Shown piece by piece: positions 1 to 11,815 of a stretch of DNA of 64,000 nt (position 1 is its first letter; each line of letters opens with the position of its first letter). The DNA lies in the NCBI GenBank assembly GCA_029718625.1, contig CM056379.1, positions 65,561,626 through 65,625,625 on the forward strand. Reading direction: 5' to 3'. The stretch is from Synaphobranchus kaupii. Taxonomy: Eukaryota > Chordata > Actinopteri > Anguilliformes > Synaphobranchidae. Below the pieces are notes generated by a model that did not search any database, was not told the origin of the DNA, and worked only from the letters and a program-made list of their open reading frames with translations. The translations under genes were made by a program, and so were the position numbers.

Positions 1-2173
1 TTTTGTATTAATTTGAGACTAAAACTGACAGGAAGGATAATGACTTGAGCAGACAGGACAAGAAGATACAGGGAAAGGCTAAACGGTGATCCAAACAGAA
101 GGGAGGGAAAGGCGCAGAAAGGAAAAAGACTGCATAGGTTCATATGCTTTCACTTTCATACACAGGATTCAGTAGTATTTCTGATTACAGTAACTGTAAA
201 GATTACAGTTATAGACCTACATTCCACACTTATGAAGTGTTCCAATGACAGCACAAAATAATAGAGATAGTTAAGGTAAGACTAGGCATTCCCATGAAAT
301 ACATAAGTCCGATTTGTAGTTATGGTTACCAAGAAAGGAAACGCGCCAATCTAAGAAAGGAAACTCACCAATCTGGATTGGCTTTTATTCAAAGAACATA
401 CCAGTTTTTTCTCAGTTCAACAAATGCTTTTAACTCATTCAATGCCAGTGTTCAATATGGCAGCTGACATTCAAAATTTTTAGATTGATCCTGTCGATGT
501 GCAAACTTCTAATAAAACAATTATTTTTCCTCTTGAACATAATTATTTGTTAATGAGGATAGATGGCACTAGATGACACACCTGATGGTTCAGTTCGCTA
601 TTAGAGCAACGTCAAACAATATTAATGGTAATATAAATAATTTATTCAGTGCTTTTCAGTTTAGTTAACAGGACTCTTTGTTATGGCCACTCCCTGAATG
701 ACAGCAACATAAAAAGGCACAGAGACGCGAGCTGCAATTAAAAGAAAAGAAGTTTGGTTAGGACAAGTCACGTATTAAATGACAAGTTTAATAATTATTT
801 TAGTTTGGCGGTGAATGGATCTGCTTTATAAGCCTCAGTTTTCACAGTTACGTGCAGGCCTATAAACTCAGACATCACGTAGCCTACATACTGCGTATGA
901 TATGGGGGAAAAAAGTCTAAAGCCGAGTGCAGGCTATTCCCATATAAAATTGTGCAATATGCTTGACTCAGAACAGAACGTGAACCAGAATTAAACAAAG
1001 AATTAATCATGAAATGTAGCCTAGTCAGATCGGCTAGCTAATGCTAATGTCGCTAGGCTATTTCTCTGACGAAGACATATAAATTAGGCTATTTACATTT
1101 TTCAAATGGTTTGTGAAATTCGTAGTTCCACCATAGTATGCCAATTTCTGCTGGCATATTTGGCATTCGACCTTTTTTGGATTGTCAGCGGTAATATTAA
1201 AATGTTTCCACACAGCTCACTGCTTTGACATCTTGTAACTTCAATGTCACAGACAAGTCACATGGAAGGCTGAACCACGCTAGCAGGCAGCGCATCCCTT
1301 GTACGTTCGATAAACTTCCAGGCGATTCAAAGCTCAATCAGTATTGAATAAACACTTATATGTTCACAAACATCCAGTAAACCATCCATTTTCTTCTTCT
1401 TTTTTGAGGGGGAAAAAATGTTTGGTTTTTTTTTTTGTTGTTGTTTTTTGAGGAAAAAAAACAAACTATTCGAATCTGAATTTAGGATCCGAATCCCAAT
1501 CCAACGAACAAAGCTTCGGAGCTCCGAAGTATTCGGCTCAGCCCTACATACTACGCAGTGTGACGCCAAAGTAGGCTATGTGTAGCCTGGCCGCCCTGGC
1601 CATGTGGCTTATACTATCTAGTGAGAAAAGCTATGTGAAGATCAGGAAGTCCTGAATCGTTATCCCGATTAATCGCTGCACGAGAAACCTGATGACAGCT
1701 GGATCGAAAAAGGACATACTAATTTTTAGTCAGTACCCAGCAACCACCATATTTTATTTATTATTATATACTGTATATTTTTTAAGCAAGTAGCAAATGT
1801 CAACAATACAGAGATGACAGAATTTTGCACAGAACCTGATTGCCGGCATCGTTCATGAACAAAGGCTTATGAGGGGTCGCGGTCATAGCAACACTCACAT
1901 TGGATATCAGTAGCAAAACCCCGCCCAAAATTCTTACCCAGATATGTTATGTGACTAGTGGAGCAGCCACAATACAACTCACCAATACCCCGCTCGCTTC
2001 AAGAGACAATGTGACAAAATGCAATGCTATTGTATTTCTGAATCAACCTAGTCATTCTAATTTTCATGTGAACCTTCTGATTTGAAGTCAGGCCACACTG
2101 TGGCCATATGGAATACCATCAGCAGCAAGCTATTAGTGTCAACTTGCCATAAGGATTTGATTACCATTGCAAT
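1..2173. other. AT-rich intergenic DNA, no gene recognised
   Basis: No reading frame here looks like a protein family. Short frames at 795-1010 (-), 1327-1569 (-) and 1900-2085 (+) are low-complexity or composition artefacts. Visible landmarks are poly-T and poly-A runs near 1398-1460, and a perfect 16-bp palindrome CTTCGGAGCTCCGAAG at about 1514-1529, next to CCGAATAC-type sequence that resembles the terminus of a decayed DNA transposon. The matching other end was not found, so no element is called. Confidence 0.6.
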
Positions 2174-2178
2174 GCTTA

Positions 2179-2390
2179 TGTGACGCTCTCCATTCCCGTC
2201 CCCGCTGTGCTCCTTGTTCTACCTTTTCCCTCACGTGTCGTGTTTGTTTTCATGTTTCCTGTTTGTTTCCCTCGTGCTGCAGGCGGGGCGTGGGTTTCTT
2301 CCTTCGTGTCACTAATTTCCCTTACATTATCTCTGCCTATCCGATTCCTTTCTCCGCCTGCATTCCTCACGCTCTCTGCTCTGTTAATCA
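2179..2390 (+). repeat. 5' LTR remnant of element A
   Basis: These 212 bases match the first part of the 3' LTR starting at 6209 with only scattered substitutions, then similarity stops abruptly after CTGTTAATCA at 2390, where gag-like coding sequence begins. The full LTR is about 734 bp (6209-6596 plus 8153-8498), so roughly 520 bp of LTR, the primer-binding site and the gag start were removed in one deletion. A reading frame runs from the LTR into gag only because of this fusion; its first codons are not a real protein start. Confidence 0.9.
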
Positions 2391-3548
2391 GTCAGCTGGC
2401 GGTTCATCTACCTCTCCCGAGGATCCTCCCCAGTGCTGCACCGCCAACCCCGGAGCCACAGCCCGCAGTTTCACCACCTCTCCCTGGCAGAGAACCACAT
2501 GTGCCACATTCTGAGCGCTACATAGGGGACCTGGGAAAGTGCCGAAGTTTTCTACTTCAGTGTGCACGGGAGTGGGCTACGGCTATGTGGGACAGCCAGC
2601 TACCCGCCTGTTTTCACTTCGTCTCCTTCACCTCTGAGATACGTCGGGTGTTCGACCACCCTGTCTGTGGACGTGATGCTACCCAACGCTTACTCCAACT
2701 GCGTCAGGGCAACCGCAGTGTGGCAGAGATGGCTGTTCAGTTCCGCACCTTAGCAGCTGAGTCAGGATGGAACGACACCGCGCTCCAAGGAACCTTCCTC
2801 CAAGCCCTCAGTGACGAACTGAAAGACGAGCTGGCGACCCACGACGAGTCCAGTTCTCTGAACGCTCTAATCACACTCGCCATCTCCATTGACAACCGGC
2901 TCCGGGCCCGAGCCCGGGAGAGGAAGGGCCGACAAAGTGCATCTCCTTACCCGCCTCCAAGTAACCGTTCTCCTTCGATGCTGGGCCCACCGGAGGAGAA
3001 ACCTATACAGTTGAACCGCACCACTATCGATGTCGGCGAACGTCGCCGAAGAGTGGTCTCCGGTTTCTGTTTATATTGTGGCCGTCCGGGCCATCTCGTG
3101 GCCTCCTGTCCCATTCGCCCAAGAGGGGATGGCTCGCCGGTAAAGCTGGGTGTCCTGGCGAGCCCTATCTCCACTGCTCATTCAGCCCAGTCCTGTGTCC
3201 AATTGAAGGCTACCCTGCTGTGGGACACCCAATCTACTTCGTTGTCTGCCTTAGTCGACTCTGGAGCTGACGCCAACTTCATCGATTCAAGCCTAGTCAA
3301 GAAATCAGGAATTCCCGTTGAGCCGCTGTCTGCCCCATTAGCCCTGGAGCCAGACTTGTCTTGTGTCCCACAACAGTACCACGACCTGTCACAAGTCTTC
3401 AGTAAATCTCGTGCTGTTTCTTTACCTCCTCACAGACCCTACGATTGCTGCATAGATCAGCTGGCCGGTGCGAAGCTCCCTTCCGGTCACCTCTACAGCC
3501 TGTCTGGTCCGGAAAAGGCGTCGATGGAAGCCTACAATACACGATTCC
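2391..3548 (+). pseudogene. gag and protease of element A (5'-truncated)
   Basis: The frame reads a Gag capsid-like region (about 2500-2930), then a CCHC zinc knuckle with spacing C-x2-C-x4-H-x4-C at about 3068-3109 that would bind genomic RNA, then an aspartic-protease active site with DSG-A at about 3257-3275. Soon after, the frame passes directly into the region that precedes reverse transcriptase; the usual protease C-terminal part and linker appear shortened near 3340-3370. The N-terminus is missing because of the LTR-gag deletion. A frameshift near 3545-3550 separates this frame from the next pol segment, so no Gag-Pol could be made. Confidence 0.85.
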
Positions 3549-4740
3549 CTGGCGTCAGGTATCATACGACCCTCGTCCTCACCAGTGGGAGCGGGGTTTT
3601 TCGTAGCGAAGAAGGATGGATCGCTCCGGCTATATATCGATTACCGAGGTTGGAATGCCATTACCATCCATAACAAGTACACATTGCCACTAATCAACTC
3701 TGCCTTTGAACCCCTGCATGATTCAACTATTTTTACCAAACTGGATCTGGATCAACTGGATCAACGCCTACCACCTCATCCGTATCCAGGAGGGGGATGA
3801 ATGGAAGACGGCGTTCAACACCCCCCTCGGACACTTCGAGTACCTGGTGGTCCCGTTCGGCCTTACTAACGCTCCAGCGGTCTTCCAGTCCCTGGTCAAC
3901 GATGTACTATGTGACTTCCTCGGACGGTCTGTATTCGTATACATTGATGATATCTTAATATTCTCCAAAACCCCTGAAGAGCACGTTATCCATGTCTGCC
4001 AGGTTCTCCAGTGGCTGCTGGAGAACAAGTTGTTTGTCAAAGCTGAGAAATGTAGTTTTCACACCTCTTCCGTTCCTTTCCTGGGATTCATTGTGGAGGA
4101 GGGGAAGATCTGAGCCGACCCCGCAAAGATCCAAGCCGTAGCTGACTGGCCCCTACCGGCCACACGTAAGCACCTACAACAATTCCTGGGCTTTGCCAAT
4201 TTTTACAGACAGTTTATCCGTAATTATAGCACCATTGCTGCTCCCCTCACTAACCTTACCTCCACTTCTGTCCCATTCCGCTGGAACCCCGAGGCTAACC
4301 ACGCCTTTGCCACACTCAAGGCAAAGTTCTCCACAGCGCCCATCCTCTGCCACCCGGACCCCAGCCGTCAGTTTGTCGTGGAGGTGGATGCTTCGGACAT
4401 TGGCGTTGGGGCCATCCTGTCACAATGCTCAGCCCAGGATCACAAGATCCACCCCTGCACCTTTTTCTCCCGGAGACTCACCCTGGCGCAGCACAACTAT
4501 GACGTCGGGGACCGGGAGCTACTGGCTATTAAGCTCACCTTGGAGGAGTGGCGGCACTGGCTGGAGGGGGCAGGTAAGCCATTTCTTGTCCTGACTGACC
4601 ACTGCAACTTAGAATATATAAGATCTGCCAAGCGACTTAACGCCTATCAAGCCCGCTAGTCCCTGTTTTTCGCCCGTTTTAATTTTTCAATAACCTACAG
4701 ACTCGGTTCCCGGAACACCAAACCCGATGCCCTCTCACGA
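3468..4740 (+). pseudogene. Reverse transcriptase and RNase H of element A
   Basis: Segments in successive frames cover the RT palm and fingers. The catalytic YIDD box is at 3940-3951. Frame changes occur near 3548 and 3770. From about 3770 onward one frame continues through RT, the connection and RNase H (DASDIGVG box near 4385, ending in a DALSR motif near 4735), but it is broken by in-frame stops TGA at 4111-4113 and TAG at 4657-4659. The order and motifs are typical of Ty3/Gypsy. The product would copy genomic RNA into DNA; this copy is inactive. Confidence 0.92.
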
Positions 4741-6198
4741 ATGTTCTCCCCTCATGCCAGACCTGCTCCCATCATTCCCCCATCCTGCGTGGTGGCTGCG
4801 GTCTCCTGGGAGATCAAAGGTGTTGTGAAGGCCGCCCAGGCTACCCACCCGGACCGCCGCAATAACCCTAATTCCTGTCTATTTGTTCCCGACTCTGTCC
4901 ACTCTCAGGTCCTCCAGTGGGCCCACGCGTCCCATCTGGCCTGCCATCCTGGTATCCTGAGGACCACCGGCCTGGTCAGGAGGAGTTTCTGGTGGCCCAC
5001 CCTGAAGGGGGATACTCATGCGTTTGTCCTCGCCTGCCCTGTGTGCGCCAGGAGTAAGGCCTCCCACCATCCCCCCGCTGGCCTCCTTCGCCCCCTCCCC
5101 ATCCCGGGCCGTCCTTGGAGCCATGTGGGGGTGGATTTCGTGACCGGTCTGCCCCAGTCTGATGGCAATACCGCCATCCTGACCATTGTGGACCGGTTCT
5201 CCAAGGCGGCCCACTTCGTCCCCCTGCCCAATCTTCCCTCAGCCCTGGAGACAGCGGAACTCCTGGTGCTGCATGTGGTGAGGCTGCACGGGATCCCCAG
5301 TGACATCGTGTTGGACCGTGGGCCCCTGATCTCCTCCCAGCTGTGGAGAACCTTCTGCGCTGCCCTGGGCACCTTCGCCAGCCTGTCCTCGGGATACCAC
5401 CCCCAATCCAATGGCCAGACGGAGCAGACCAACCAGGACCTGGGAGCTGCCCTGCGGTGCGTGTCAGCTCGCAACCCCTCCTCCTGGAGTAAGTTCATGG
5501 GTGGAATATGCCCATAATTCCCTGAGGAGCACCGCCACCGGGATGTCCCCCTTTGAGTGCTCCTTGGGGTACCAGCTGCCTCTGTTCCCAGCCCAGGAGG
5601 AGGAGGTTGCCATCCCATCTGTCCAGTCCCACCTCCTCAGATGCAGAAGAGTGTGGAGGCTGACGCGCACCGCACTCCTCCGCACCACCTCCCGTACCCG
5701 ACGCCTGGCGGACCTTCACAGGACCGCAGCCCCACAATACGCCCCTGGTCAGCAGGTCTGGCTATCCACTTCCTCCATTCCCCTCCAATCCACTTCTAAA
5801 AAGTTACAGCCCCGATTCATCGGCCCCTAGTCCATCCTCACTGTCATCAACCCCGTCACGGTCAAGCTCCAACTCCCCGCCTCATTAAAATCCATCCCAC
5901 CTTCCATGTCAGTCAGGTCAAGCCTGTCGCCTCCAGCCCCATCAGTGCTCCTATTGACGCCCCCCCCCACTTCCCCCGGATTATTGATGATGCCCCAGCC
6001 TATACCGTAAGGCGTGCACTGGATATCCGCCGCAGAGGTCGCGGATACCAGTACCTGGTGGACTGGGAGGGCTACGGCCCGGAAGAGCGGTCCTGGCTAT
6101 CCAAGAAGCTGATCCTTGATCCCTCCCTCATCCGTGAGTTTCACAGACACCACCCCCAGAAGATCAGACCAGGGGGAACGCCAGGAGGCGTTCCTTAG
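4741..6198 (+). pseudogene. Integrase with C-terminal chromodomain, element A
   Basis: The integrase shows the zinc-binding HHCC region (about 4920-5050), catalytic Asp in a GVDF context near 5130, second Asp before RGPL near 5315, and Glu in an NGQTEQ context near 5412. A frameshift near 5500 and a stop at 5828-5830 interrupt it. Another shift near 5880 leads into a chromodomain at about 5998-6150 ([13 protein letters not shown] and EERSW motifs), which in chromoviruses directs insertion to marked chromatin. The frame ends with TAG at 6196-6198, eleven bases before the 3' LTR. Domain order is complete; the gene is not. Confidence 0.92.
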
Positions 6199-6208
6199 GA
6201 GGGGGTAC
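6197..6208 (+). promoter_or_regulatory. Polypurine tract of element A
   Basis: AGGAGGGGGTAC lies immediately before the TGTGACGC start of the 3' LTR. Its position and purine content fit the plus-strand DNA priming site used by LTR retrotransposons. Confidence 0.75.
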
Positions 6209-7033
6209 TGTGACGCTCTCCATTCCCGTCCCCGCTGTGCTCCTTGTTTTACCTTTTCCCTCACGTGTCGTGTTTGTTTTCATGTTTCCTGTTTGTTTCC
6301 CTTGTGCTGCAGGCTGGGCGTGGGTTTCTCCCTTTGTGTCACTCATTTCTCTTGCATTATCTCCGCCTATCCCATTCCTTTCTCTGCCTGCATTCCTCAC
6401 GCTCTCTGCTCTGTTAATCACTCACGCATACATTCTCACGCTGCACGTAATTATTACTCATTAACTCTCCTATATATTCTCCCGGTGTTCTTTGTCTTGT
6501 GCCTGTTCGTTAAGTCTCGTTGTACAATTAACTCTTGTCTTGTCTCGCTTCGTGCCTAGTAATCTAGCCTTGTCTTGCCTTGCTTACTGCTTAAAGTGTA
6601 ACATTCCACTCCCATCCTATTGTTTCTCAGTGTTTTCCCTCTCCCCCTGTTTCGTGTTTGTCTCTCCATTGTCCGTGTTTCCCCCCGTGCTGCAGGTTGG
6701 GCATGTTTTCCCGTTTGTATCACTCTGTTTCACTACTCCTGTCTCAGCCTATCCCATTCCCCCGTTTCGCATGCATTCCTCACTCTCCACTCTGTTCAGT
6801 CACTCTCGCATACATTCGCACGCGTTTCCTAATTGATTCCAATTAATGCTTGCATTTACTCACCCGGTGTTTTCTGTCCTGTGCCAGTTCGTTAACGCTT
6901 GTAGTCTGAAACCTCTGGTCCTGTCTGGTTCTCTGTCTAGTCGCTTTGTCAAACAGTTTAGTTCTGTGTCGGTGTTTACTCACCCTGCTAATCTGTGAAG
7001 TCCAAGTCTGATCAGTCTGGAACAGCATTACCC

Positions 7034-7493
7034 GCTGTTCATTGTTCTGTCTCGCTAACCAACCCTGTCTGCTTAAAGTCTGCCAGCCTGCAGTTGTCCG
7101 TGAATCCCTGCCTGTGTTGTGGTTTCCCTGCCTTCCACCTGACGTGTGTGCATGCAGCTTGGGCTTCTGCTATTCCACCCTGCGGCGGTGCCCGCTCACA
7201 GCCAGTGCTGCGGTGCTGTTGATGTGCTGTCGCTCCTGCCTCTGCTGTCGCTGCTGCCGCCCTGCTGTTCATTGTTCTGTCTCGCTAACCAACCCTGTCT
7301 GCTTAAAGTCTGCCAGCCTGCAGTTGTCCGTGAATCCCTGCCTGTGTTGTGGTTTCCCTGCCTTCCACCTGACGTGTGTGCATGCAGCTTGGGCTTCTGC
7401 TATTCCACCCTGCGGCGGTGCCCGCTCACAGCCAGTGCTGCGGTGCTGTTGATGTGCTGTCGCTCCTGCCTCTGCTGTCGCTGCTGCCGCCCT
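7034..7493. repeat. Exact 230-bp tandem duplication inside solo LTR B
   Basis: The 230 bases at 7034-7263 are repeated at 7264-7493 with no difference that I could see. Identity implies a recent duplication, or correction between the copies. It is not present in the family relative at 27762-29582. Confidence 0.9.
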
Positions 7494-7638
7494 GCTGTTG
7501 CTGCTGCCACCCTGCTGTTGCCGGGCGGCAACAGCAGGGCGGCAGCAGCGACAGCACAGGCAGGAGCGACAGCACATCAACAGCACCGCAGCACTGGCTG
7601 TGAGCGGGCACCGCCGCAGGGTGGAATAGCAGAAGCCC
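7391..7638. repeat. Near-perfect 110-bp inverted repeat in solo LTR B
   Basis: The arm 7391-7500 is the reverse complement of 7529-7638 with one mismatch, separated by a 28-bp spacer. The arm consists of the end of the 230-bp tandem unit and CTG-rich sequence. Such a structure could extrude as a cruciform, or the RNA could form a hairpin. Confidence 0.9.
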
Positions 7639-8631
7639 AACAGCACCGCAGCACTGCTGCTACTGCCGCTGCCCTGCTGCCACGCCTGTGTCCTGCCTGG
7701 GCTCCGCTCCACTGTCCTGCTCTACCGCTCCTGCTCCCGCTCATCCCCTGCTCCAACCAACCTGGTTACCTGTCTCCATCATCACCCCTGGCTTTCCCTG
7801 CTCCCGCTGCTCCCGCATCTTCATAACTGGACTGTTTGTATTTAATGTTCTCCCTACGCTTCAGGAGTTTAGTTAGAAGCTTAAATTATTGGATGCTTAG
7901 CGCTCCCACTCTGTCTGTCAAGTCCAGTTCCGGCTTGGAACAATTCCGTTGTGACCTGTAAAGTCCAGCTCTGGCTTGGAGCAATACTGTCCTGCCAGTT
8001 GAGTCCAGTTCCGGCTTGGAACTTCTACTGCCTTTGCTTTTCTCCCCATGCTCAGGACTGCCCTGAGCATATAATAAATATTGAGTTTTTGGCATTTCTG
8101 TCTCCTTGTCGTGCATTTGGGTCCAGTCCTCTTCCGGGGTCGTAACATAAAGTCTTGCTTAGCTCAGCGTATATCGCTGCCTGTCTTGTTATGCCTTGCT
8201 GTCATTAACGCCTTGTTCTGCCTTGCATGTTCACCAGCCTGCAGCTGTCCTAGCCCACTCCATGCAGCCCCCGTCTCCCGCATCCTGCTCCTCCTCTGCT
8301 ACACCAGCCCAGGATTCTACCACTATCCAGCCCCTTGCCTACTCCCACTCCTGCTCTACCCCCTGCTAACACCATCCCAGGATCCAGTCACAATATACTT
8401 ATTCTCCCTATACTTCTGGAGTTGTTGACGAAGTAATAAATTATTGAATTCTGTGAGAGTCGTGCTTTTGAGTCCAGTCCCTTCACGGAATCTTAACAGC
8501 TTAGCCATTTTAATTATTTGCCATTAGAGATGGTTTGCCTTTAGAATAAAGCAATAAGCCCAACATGCCATCAGATATTGGTACATCAAATCAAAACGTA
8601 GAACAGCAAAGGCTGCAAATAACCATGACAG

Positions 8632-9510
8632 GACCAGCCGTCTAAGGGACGGCTCCAGGCGATCCCTCAGCCTTGTTTCTATGAAAATCTCTAATTAGAG
8701 TAGGATCCAAGATGTTCCTGGAGGGGACCCAGCAACGCTCCTCAGGCCTATAACCCTCCCAGTCCACTAAAAACTGATAACCTCTGCCCACACGTCTCTC
8801 AGCCAAAATACGCCGAACGGTATATACCGTACCTCCATCCATGAACCGGGGAGGAGGTGGCGGCCTATCAGCTCAGCACAGGTTTCAGGCAGGAGATGTG
8901 GAAGGTGGGATGGATGCGCATGGAGGAAGGCAACTGGAGACGCACAGTAACCGGATTGAGTTTTCAAATTATTTTAAAAGGACCCACGAACCGGGGCGCA
9001 AGTTTACGAGATTCAACTCGCAAGGGAAGGTCCCGTGTAGAAAGCCACACTTGTTGCCCCACCCGGTAGGAGGAAGCAGGACGACAACGCCTGTCGGCCA
9101 TCGCCTTCTGCTTAGCCAAAGCGTGCAATAGAGAGGAACGCACATGCTTCCAAATCACTCGACACCTGCGAACAAAGTAAGTGGCGGAGGGAACCTCCGC
9201 ATTTCTCTCCAGCTCAGGAAACAAGGGAGGCAAATAACCCAACTGAGCCTCAAAAGGAGAGAGACCAGTGGAAGTGTTACGCAAGGTGTTATGAGCGTAT
9301 TCAGCCCAGGCGAGGTGACGACTCCAGGCCATGGGATTAGCCGTGGCCAGGCACCAAAGAGTGTCCTCCATACTCTGGTTGGTGCGCTCTGTCTGTCCGT
9401 TGGTTTCGGGATGAAACCTGGACGAAAGACTGACAGACGCCCCCAACAGAGTACAAAAGGAGCGCCAGAATTTAACGGTGAATTGCGGACCGCGAGCCAC
9501 CATGAGCGAT
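8632..9510 (-). pseudogene. 3' fragment of a second chromodomain Gypsy element
   Basis: On the minus strand the order is integrase core and C-terminal part (about 9510 down to 8964, with the RGPQFT and NGQTERTNQ catalytic-region motifs and a C-terminal FVGPFK motif) and then a chromodomain frame (8842 down to 8642; [15 protein letters not shown]). A frame change separates the two. Upstream sequence, including the first catalytic Asp, is missing beyond 9510. After the stop at 8642 a TGTCATGG on the minus strand near 8632 could be the start of its 3' LTR. It is distinct in sequence from element A and lies in the opposite orientation. Confidence 0.85.
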
Positions 9511-9524
9511 AATACATAGGCCAA

Positions 9525-10592
9525 TTTAAGAATTCCAGTTTAGCTTCCGGGTTCTATTTGCAGTAGCTAGGCTACAACAACAAGATAATTTCTCGGTAAT
9601 AATGTGCAAAATAACGTTCCCAACAGGATACAAATACCTAACATTTAACACAACAAAACAGCAGCAGTATAAACTAGCTAAATATCCCGAATTAGTCACA
9701 ATTACATATTTGGGTTGTTCCATTTATTTGGGGGCCAGCTGGGATTTTAATAGGTATTCATCTTGTAGTCATTATTTTATGTTCTGTTGATTTACATTCA
9801 CCATTTTCATATTTATATTATTATTAGGCATGTATCAGAGTATTTCACCATACACTCACAGGAACAAAAAATCTGAGGATTTGGTCATTATCACCAAAAT
9901 TATTAGTATTGTCCCCTGATTTTGTAACATTTTTTGAGACATTAAAAAGTTCCTTTGTTTTTTGTCCTGTAAAAATTCATGTTATGTTTGAATTTGATTG
10001 CTTATCTATTGAAAGAAATCGGTAAGAATGAACATCAATTATTGAGCGTTAGAAATATCCTGCTATCCATCATATTTGTGTAGTGGGTGAATCAATATAC
10101 GTCTCACAACGTAAATGTTCATGTCCCCTACATTTACGTATGGAACTCAATTTTTCAGGGTGTGTACTTGCTACTTAAAAGCTGCCAATCTGTAAATCCA
10201 GTTGTTCTGTATATTAATATACACCAACCAACAAGTGGGAATAAATTGCATGAAAATCTAGCAGCATACGCCACAAAAATTACAACTTCAATATGAAAAG
10301 TGAGGAAATCATGTACCGCAGAAGTTTTACGTTGTGAATATTCACCGACGTGTCTGACCCCGTTTAGCCAATTTTATGAACGAAACAACTCAGCGGAGTA
10401 GGACCACGATGCAACCTTGGTAACATCCAGGGAATTCCCCACCGCCATTTACCGCGCTACGAAAATATCAGAAAAATAGTGTATACTGTCCCGTTCTTTA
10501 CGTTGTTATGGAATTTACGCTGTGATTACACTTTGAGCAAAGAATTCAATGTAAGTTAGTACTTTCATTAAGTTATGTATCGTATTATATAG
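9525..10592. other. AT-rich DNA without recognised gene
   Basis: No protein-like frame or clear repeat boundary was seen. Short frames (9526-9723 -, 9602-9790 +, 10087-10296 +) have no family features. Confidence 0.6.
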
Positions 10593-11815
10593 ATCAGATC
10601 AAAAACGTCTACGACGTAAAAAAGGCCAAGTTACTCACGCATAGCCTACATAGCGCTGTCTATAAGTTCTTAATTCCAACTTGCAAAAACTAGGCCTGCC
10701 TTTAAAAGTCTTGATATCAAAATGTGGCCAAGTTACAACTAACAATATTGCCTATCGTAGCTCACACTAAATAAACTAGCTCTAATACAAAGCAATGCTA
10801 TCCAAACTTTCCTAAATTATTTAATGCAACTTGGCCCTGTGTTTCTTCATCTTTGCATGTGAAGAGATTGTGCCTCATGGAACAACATATGATTTCAATG
10901 AATGTTTTTAACAGTTGATGAATAATTACACTCCAGAAAGGATATGGTTGTACTTTGTTGGCAAGTTTACTTTAGAAAATGTACAGGTTTTAAAATGTTA
11001 ACTGCTGCTACAGAATTCTTTACAATTCACAAACAGACATTTATATGAAGAAACATCATGTACAATAGAGAAAGGGGTGATGAATAAATAAATGCAGATA
11101 AAAATGAGTAATATTTTTACCTAGAAAATAGCGTACCGGTACATATAGCATTTTTACAAATGTATCCAGACATGTTTGTGGGTCAGATGGTGGCAAATAA
11201 GTAATAGTACCAATTTTCTTTACATAATAGTATTTATGATATTTGCAAACATAATTTTGTGAACACAAGGATATATATGCTCTGTAGGACCACAGGTATT
11301 GATAGAAATCCAAATAAATGAATCAATAAATACATAATAATAATAATAATACATTTTATTAATTCTGTGCTTTTCATAGACCCAAAGCAGTGGATGCAGA
11401 CAGTTGTTCAAACATGCTCTATAGTGTAGTAATTTTTCTGTTTAATTTCTAAGTGCAACACATGTGAATCAGAGTATTTCCACTATACATTATTTTCATT
11501 TTGCAGTTTGATGTGGCACATACAGTTTCATTGACCACATTATCTTGAGATTGTAAGATGAAGAAACACGGGGCCAAGTTGCATTAAATAATTTAGGAAA
11601 GTTTGGATAGCATTGCTTTGGAATAGAGCTAGTTTATTTAGTGTGAGCTACGATAGGGAATATTGTTAGTTGTAACTTGGCCACATTTTGATATCAAGAC
11701 TTTTAAAGGCAGGCCTAGTTTTTGCAAGTTGGAATTAAGAACTTATAGACAGCGCTATGTAGGCTATGCATGAGTAACTAGGCTTTCTTTACGTCGTAGA
11801 CGTTTTTGATCTGAT
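10593..11815. mobile_element. Non-autonomous DNA element with ~260-bp terminal inverted repeats
   Basis: The sequence 10593-10854 is the reverse complement of 11555-11815 with few differences; the outermost bases read ATCAGATCAAAAACG on both ends. The 700-bp centre has no transposase, only AT-rich DNA and an ATA/AAT microsatellite near 11334-11352. A target-site duplication is not obvious, so the superfamily cannot be named. The long terminal inverted repeats fit a MITE or fold-back type element. Confidence 0.85.

Larger units (their letters stand above)
6597..8147 (+). mobile_element. Solo LTR (element B) nested in element A
   Basis: It begins TGTAACATTCC and ends GGGGTCGTAACA and is flanked by the exact 5-bp duplication TAAAG, so this is a clean solo LTR of 1551 bp. 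There is no internal coding sequence. An inverted relative of the same family lies at 27762-29582. The copy contains an exact tandem duplication (7034-7493) and a large inverted repeat (7391-7638) that explain the long CTG/CAG-rich frames on both strands. Confidence 0.93.
2179..8498 (+). mobile_element. Chromodomain Ty3/Gypsy retrotransposon (element A), defective
   Basis: A complete insertion unit can be drawn: the 5-bp target-site duplication GCTTA lies at 2174-2178 and again at 8499-8503. The element starts TGTGACGC and ends TTAACA. Order on the plus strand is truncated 5' LTR, gag, protease, reverse transcriptase, RNase H, integrase, chromodomain, polypurine tract, 3' LTR. The chromodomain at the integrase end places it among chromoviruses (established family knowledge). 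It is dead: the end of the 5' LTR, the primer-binding site and the start of gag are deleted, pol carries stops and frameshifts, and the 3' LTR is split by a younger related LTR (6597-8147). Confidence 0.92.
6209..8498 (+). repeat. 3' LTR of element A, split by a nested LTR
   Basis: The LTR occupies 6209-6596 and resumes at 8153-8498; the interruption is element B (6597-8147) with its duplicated target TAAAG at 6592-6596 and 8148-8152. Joined, the LTR is about 734 bp. It begins TGTGACGC and ends TTAACA. The last 60 bp resemble the end of element B (GTCGTGC...GTCCAGTCC module), so the two are related LTR families. Confidence 0.9.

Noticed and set aside
7042..7826. Cys/Leu-rich frames on both strands
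   Set aside because: Products of CTG/CAG-rich LTR sequence, the tandem duplication and the inverted repeat.
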